Part shown: piece after piece, positions 6,201-6,944 of the stretch
Layout: every line of letters begins with the position of its first letter
How positions within the stretch are numbered: position 1 is the first letter of the stretch
Source: M2408 sp044348665
GTDB lineage: Bacteria; Bacteroidota; Bacteroidia; Flavobacteriales_D; Crocinitomicaceae
NCBI GenBank assembly: GCA_044348665.1
Contig: JBIKSI010000158.1
Span: 1 to 6,944, forward strand
DNA: 6,944 nucleotides
Direction: 5' to 3'
Notes under the pieces: model-generated
What the model saw: the letters and a program-made list of their open reading frames with translations, nothing else
Databases searched by the model: none
Told to the model about the DNA's origin: nothing
Program-made: the position numbers and the translations under genes

Positions 6201-6944
6201 AATGGAGAAACCTTCACGAGTTCAGGAACTTACACGCAAAACTTGACGAATGTTGCTGGTTGTGATTCAACCTTAACTTTGAATTTAACAATTAATACTC
6301 CAAGTTCTGCAAGTATCACTGAAACAGCTTGTACATCTTTCACTTTGAACGGAGAAACATATACTTCATCAGGAACTTACACGCAAAACTTAACGAATGT
6401 TGTTGGTTGCGATTCAACCTTAACTTTGAATTTAACAATTAATACTCCAACAACGGCGAGTTTGACTGAAACTGCTTGTTCTAATTTTACTTTGAATGGA
6501 GAAACATTTACGAGTTCAGGAACGTACACGCAAAACTTAACGAATGTTGCAAGTTGTGATTCTACCTTAACTTTAAATTTAACAATCAACGCTCCAACAA
6601 CAGCGAGTTTGACTGAAACTGCTTGTTCGAGTTTTACTTTGAATGGAGAAACATTTACGAGTTCAGGAACGTACACACAAAACTTAACGAATGTTGCAGG
6701 TTGTGATTCTACCTTAACTTTAAATTTAACAATCAACAGTCCAACAACGGCAAGTTTAACTGAAACTGCTTGTTCAAGTTTTACTTTGAATGGAGAAACC
6801 TTCACAAGTTCAGGAACTTACACGCAAAACTTAACGAATGTTGCTGGTTGTGATTCTACTTTGACAATAAATTTAACAATCAGCTCTCCAACAACAGCGA
6901 GTATCACTGAAACTGCATGTTCAAGTTTTACTTTGAATGGAGAA
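207..6944 (+). CDS. Giant secreted multi-domain surface protein, SprB/adhesin-like (3' end beyond the window)
   Basis: This frame is open for 2246 codons and has no stop before the window edge, so the C-terminus is missing. The start is well fixed: TAA at 201-203 is in frame six bases upstream, and the ATG at 207 is followed at once by a signal peptide. The upstream leader is A-rich without a Shine-Dalgarno box, as is usual in Bacteroidota. Domain order by residue: signal peptide 1-23; four long YW/GNW/HWS modules at about 24-415, 423-831, 839-1210 and 1218-1582; two SprB-like repeats 1591-1732; a divergent Cys repeat 1745-1795; then 49-residue Cys/GCDS repeats from 1796 to the end. No catalytic signature was seen. 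The protein is rich in Asn, Ser, Thr and Gly, as expected for an extracellular beta-structured filament. By family knowledge such proteins leave through Sec and the type IX system, with a C-terminal sorting domain that would lie downstream. Adhesion, gliding or biofilm function is inferred. Confidence 0.93.
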   Translation, partial: MKRILTLIVFFGILSFQFSLSSSLYWIGNSGNYDDPTHWSLSSGGNSCACIPSATDDVFFDQNSFSLANQAVTLANNSFSRNMDWTGVLNNPSLNGSAELHVSGDLKFASTMSLNFSGILYLESNLLGTRITSSGLIFKGIVAFNNPNGEWILQDDLTVENQIALVGGTFNTNNKNVKCEDFWSGNNNLRGLVLGSSIFTLDGNVNYGLPFYNSYNWNVNATNFNLNSGTSTIKCLSNSVNLITGNNLTYYNIEHLGNSNLVLTGTNVFNSITTTANINLNGSNQINELQVFAGGYIYGDNVFGKAILGDQSNAGNFSVSGNNIYDSLILCKGRNYTFSYNETQIVNKYLEANGTCTEPINVVSGYNSYVANIQMPAISVVIANNLLFRDINVSGGVNFSANNSIDLRNNSGINFVAPTPKTIYWVGGAGNWQDAAHWSASSGGSGGYCIPTKYDNVILDQNSFTDSLQKINVQSVYPAYCNNFSCTNSDKKPRLYLEGESLNIYGSLLLSSKFEIGTAYYGNYQVNFESNLTTNTIISNNSQVKASFNFNSAGEWTFVDDFNSTHFLVHSNGKLNLNNKTINCSNFYSSNTANRTLDITNTVFNLTSSYSSSSYSITPTNLSLIGSTSSTFNFVGTNGHNFYGGNFHYRDINALDSNSNLSISNNGSFRNVDFRGAGTISGVSSYKKVNVNKYINISGTNTIDSLLLNNSNYNGTSYSAGSVISYAKINSDFNFNGTNEIDSLILHTGKKYVFGYSIINKINKYLEAVGSCTANISIKSGYDTYPATIQMPVSAFVDLDYVSFKDIAVSGGINFTANNSTDISNNSGINFVAPTPKTIYWVGGTGNWQDPAHWSASSGGSGGYCIPTKYDNVVLDENSFTDSLQKINVQYAYPAYCNNFSCTNSDKKPRLYLEGESLNIFGSLLMSNKFEIQTVSYSSYFVKFESTITTNTITSNGAKVKAEFHFNAAGEWTFVDDFYSTHGFIHRKGKVNFSNINLTISHLISEPNAVNSIDISNAVINLNATYSQYAWYLTNPNLSVIGGNSSIINVYNQNNITVNFNGGNFDYNEVFFKDNVDLLYDNSSISNNANFNRIVFENNGTLHGNNSIQLLEFKKDGLISNNNIIDSLIFAPSKNYVFQNGTTTTINDYWLNNGTCNDFTNISSNGSNSKINAGSPLFISFNDISNLEIISGTVTASNCNNLVNNIGFTLTSPSARNLYWVNGTGNWSDSYHWSLTSGGTGGECIPSSNDNVFFDQNSFPILGATVSINQQALCKNMDWTGALRNPLLSGNSDLLIYGSLNLIPEMQFNFNQTIYFKSPSAGNLINFAGISLANNIIFNDNNLAGSWTFEDEVVTTGSITLDGGDLSTNNQNVSCNSFVASSNGYQKSLNLGSSIFTIAIDYANWNLNVPNMTLNSGTSSIVFTGTGNISFTSTNQFYNSVVFRNTSSNGILYGTNNFYNVTFYGVGNISNRANIIRNCSFFSDATVNGSNYFDTLLLSEQRNYVFSHSDTMFIQTLIARGRNGLPLSIKSNVNTLESNFSISMGTICSNYLVLQDIHAINGASFFAGTNSIDNGNNDGWTFTSCFEPLLSKKDISCHGLNDGEISIEIEGGQAPYIIEWNSVVSTDLIRSNLAAGTYTITVTDNNLELSSKTITIIEPALLVANLTAINPTCNTNNGLINASISGGKIPYSLSWNNGAVSSNLQNLNEGFYELSVSDYNNCEVIVSENLTNIGDVYAISNPQTICQGSSYTINGNSYTLANTYTDVFQSVLGCDSIVTTILTVNNPTTASLTETACSSFTLNGETFTSSGVYTQNLTNVAGCDSTLTLNLTINTPTTASITETACSSFTLNGETFTSSGTYTQNLTNVAGCDSTLTLNLTINNSTTVSLTETACSSFTLNGETYTSSGTYTQNLTNVAGCDSTLTLNLTINNPTTSSLTETACSSFTLNGETFTSSGTYTQNLTNVAGCDSTLTLNLTINTPTTASLTETACSSFTLNGETFTSSGTYTQNLTNVAGCDSTLTLNLTINTPSSASITETACTSFTLNGETYTSSGTYTQNLTNVVGCDSTLTLNLTINTPTTASLTETACSNFTLNGETFTSSGTYTQNLTNVASCDSTLTLNLTINAPTTASLTETACSSFTLNGETFTSSGTYTQNLTNVAGCDSTLTLNLTINSPTTASLTETACSSFTLNGETFTSSGTYTQNLTNVAGCDSTLTINLTISSPTTASITETACSSFTLNGE
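276..1451 (+). repeat. Large module 1 of 4 (residues 24-415)
   Basis: The module opens with YWIG at residue 25 and a slightly degenerate version of the signature (GNYDD instead of GNWxD), then THWS, SGG, CIP and DDVFFDQNSF. A NMDWTG motif follows, and then many short Asn/Gly-rich segments with alternating hydrophobic residues, the look of a parallel beta-helix or beta-solenoid. A GEWxLQDD motif sits in the middle. The closing section carries YDSLIL, NYTF, a GTC Cys, IQMP, DINVSGG and NNSGINF. The linker VAPTPKT then leads into module 2. It is closest to module 4, with which it shares NMDWTG, GSSIFT and the LNSGTS-type segment. I cannot assign a named family; the beta-helix fold is inferred from pattern only. 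Confidence 0.75.
1188..1920 (+). repeat. Segmental duplication, copy A (partner at 2436-3168, offset +1248)
   Basis: The tail of module 1, the VAPTPKT linker and the head of module 2 align with the tail of module 2, the same linker and the head of module 3 at a constant offset of 1248 bases (416 codons). Anchor pairs show no net indel: TAT of NKYLE at 1251/2499, ATG of IQMP at 1329/2577, GTA of VSGG at 1383/2631, TGG of YWVGG at 1479/2727, and GCA before GEWTF at 1863/3111. A 68-base stretch (1510-1577 and 2758-2825) is identical. The edges given are approximate. Confidence 0.85.
1473..2699 (+). repeat. Large module 2 of 4 (residues 423-831)
   Basis: The signature is complete: YWVGGAGNWQDAAHWS, SGGSGG, CIP, then DNVILDQNSF. 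It differs from modules 1 and 4 by carrying a two-Cys segment (YCNNFSCTN) and PRLYLEGESL in place of NMDWTG. GEWTFVDD follows at about residue 555. It is the longest module. The extra length lies in its second half, where a GTNxIDSL strand unit occurs twice (near 2302-2328 and 2416-2442). It ends with DSLIL, YVF, GSC, IQMP, DIAVSGG and NNSGINF, then the same VAPTPKT linker as module 1. Its head is nearly identical to that of module 3, a sign of recent duplication. Confidence 0.78.
2436..3168 (+). repeat. Segmental duplication, copy B (partner at 1188-1920, offset -1248)
   Basis: This is the second copy of the junction segment. Identity is highest from the linker through the CIP motif and stays recognisable up to the GEWTFVDD motif near 3111-3140, after which modules 2 and 3 diverge. 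Most differences in the conserved part are synonymous, so the protein sequence is under constraint. The edges are approximate. Confidence 0.85.
2721..3836 (+). repeat. Large module 3 of 4 (residues 839-1210)
   Basis: The signature is again complete (YWVGGTGNWQDPAHWS, SGGSGG, CIP, DNVVLDENSF). It is followed by the two-Cys segment YCNNFSCTN, PRLYLEGESL and GEWTFVDD, as in module 2. After the GEWTFVDD motif the two copies diverge strongly, and this module is shorter. Its tail keeps IDSLIF, NYVF and a GTC Cys. It lacks the IQMP and VSGG motifs seen in modules 1 and 2 and ends NNIGFTL. The linker to module 4 is SPSAR-like rather than VAPTPKT. It belongs to the same unassigned module type; substrate or partner is unknown. 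Confidence 0.76.
3858..4952 (+). repeat. Large module 4 of 4 (residues 1218-1582)
   Basis: The module opens with YWVNGTGNWSDSYHWS, then SGGTGG, CIP and DNVFFDQNSF. It next carries CKNMDWTGAL, matching module 1 rather than modules 2 and 3. A SWTFEDE motif, GGDLSTNNQNV, LGSSIFT and an LNSGTSS segment all have counterparts in module 1. The tail is DTLLL, NYVF, an IQTL helix-like turn, then the closing SIDNGNNDGWTF. This ending is the most canonical of the four and is a pattern often met in large exported Bacteroidota proteins. A short FEPLL linker then leads into the SprB-like repeats. Confidence 0.76.
4977..5195 (+). repeat. SprB-like repeat 1 (residues 1591-1663)
   Basis: This segment follows the SprB repeat pattern known from the gliding adhesin SprB and related proteins: ISCHGLNDGEISIEI, then GGQAPYIIEW, then LAAGTYTITVTDNN. 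The conserved opening Cys is present at residue 1597. The closing Cys, usually found in a VTDxxGC motif, is replaced by VTDNNLELSS, so Cys1597 has no partner inside this repeat. The family match is by motif recognition. The domain likely adopts an immunoglobulin-like beta-sandwich and acts as a stalk spacer; that role is inferred. Confidence 0.82.
5196..5402 (+). repeat. SprB-like repeat 2 (residues 1664-1732)
   Basis: This second repeat, directly adjoining the first, has the full pattern: NPTCNTNNGLINASI, GGKIPYSLSWNNG, LNEGFYELSVSDYNNC. Both Cys residues are kept (1673 and 1722), so a disulfide within the repeat is possible. Its sequence differs a good deal from the first copy, so the pair is old, unlike the tandem array downstream. 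It bridges the large modules and the Cys/GCDS repeats. Confidence 0.82.
5439..5591 (+). repeat. Divergent leading copy of the Cys/GCDS repeat (51 residues)
   Basis: Residues 1745-1795 match the downstream array in layout: ICQGSSYTINGNSY, then TYTDVF, then LGCDSIVTTILTVN and an NPTTASLTET linker. It is two residues longer than the 49-residue units and much more diverged, except in its last ~12 residues, which are array-like. It looks like the ancestral or edge copy that has escaped homogenisation. Both Cys positions are kept (1746 and 1774). The repeat type, CxSxxxNGxxYxxSGxYxxxxxxxxGCDSxxxLxLxV, is widespread in exported Bacteroidota proteins. Confidence 0.8.
5592..6944 (+). repeat. 147-bp tandem array, nine full copies plus a partial tenth
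   Basis: Copies begin at 5592, 5739, 5886, 6033, 6180, 6327, 6474, 6621, 6768 and 6915, each exactly 147 bases (49 codons) apart; the last is cut by the window edge after 30 bases. The unit runs ACSSFTLNGETFTSSGTYT, then QNLTNVA, GCDSTLTLNLTIN and a PTTASLTET linker. Each unit has two Cys, at unit positions 2 and 28, which probably pair. Coding frame is kept throughout. Variation is mostly at third codon positions and in the linker (residues 40-46). Copies 7 and 8 differ at nine bases by eye. The array likely forms a stiff extracellular stalk, and its length may vary between strains by recombination or slippage; both points are inferred. Confidence 0.95.

Noticed and set aside
6377..6805. Reverse-strand open frame of 142 codons inside the tandem array
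   Set aside because: It repeats with the same 49-codon period as the forward array and is simply the antisense of conserved forward codons. It has no independent start context and lies wholly within the real gene.
5592..6944. Regularly spaced direct repeats as a CRISPR array
   Set aside because: There are no unique spacers. The whole 147-base period is conserved and stays in one open coding frame.

Overview
The window is dominated by one very large forward-strand gene that starts at 207 and is still open at the last base (6944): 2246 codons with no stop. The DNA is clearly AT-rich. The gene has an A-rich leader without a Shine-Dalgarno box, a TAnnTTTG promoter element, a Sec signal peptide, SprB-type repeats and Cys/GCDS repeats. 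Together these point to Bacteroidota, most likely a flavobacterium-like member. The species cannot be told from this window.

Layout: 1-206 is non-coding leader with one plausible promoter. Positions 207-275 encode the signal peptide. Positions 276-4952 encode four large modules of about 370-416 residues. Each opens with a Trp/His-rich signature (YWxGGxGNWxDxxHWS, then CIP and DNVxFDxNSF) and closes with a DSLxL...YxF...NNxGxxF tail. Modules 1 and 4 resemble each other, as do modules 2 and 3. Positions 4977-5402 encode two SprB-like repeats. Positions 5439-5591 encode a divergent 51-residue Cys repeat. From 5592 to the window end there are nine complete copies and the start of a tenth of a 147-bp (49-residue) tandem repeat, in perfect register.

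The whole window therefore reads as the N-terminal part of one giant, secreted, multi-domain surface protein. By family knowledge such proteins are exported by Sec and then the type IX secretion system, are anchored or released through a C-terminal sorting domain (outside this window), and serve in adhesion or gliding. No enzyme, RNA gene, mobile element or CRISPR array was seen. The points of most interest are the four long modules, which I cannot assign to a named family, the 1248-bp duplication straddling module borders, and the mosaic synonymous variation inside the tandem array.
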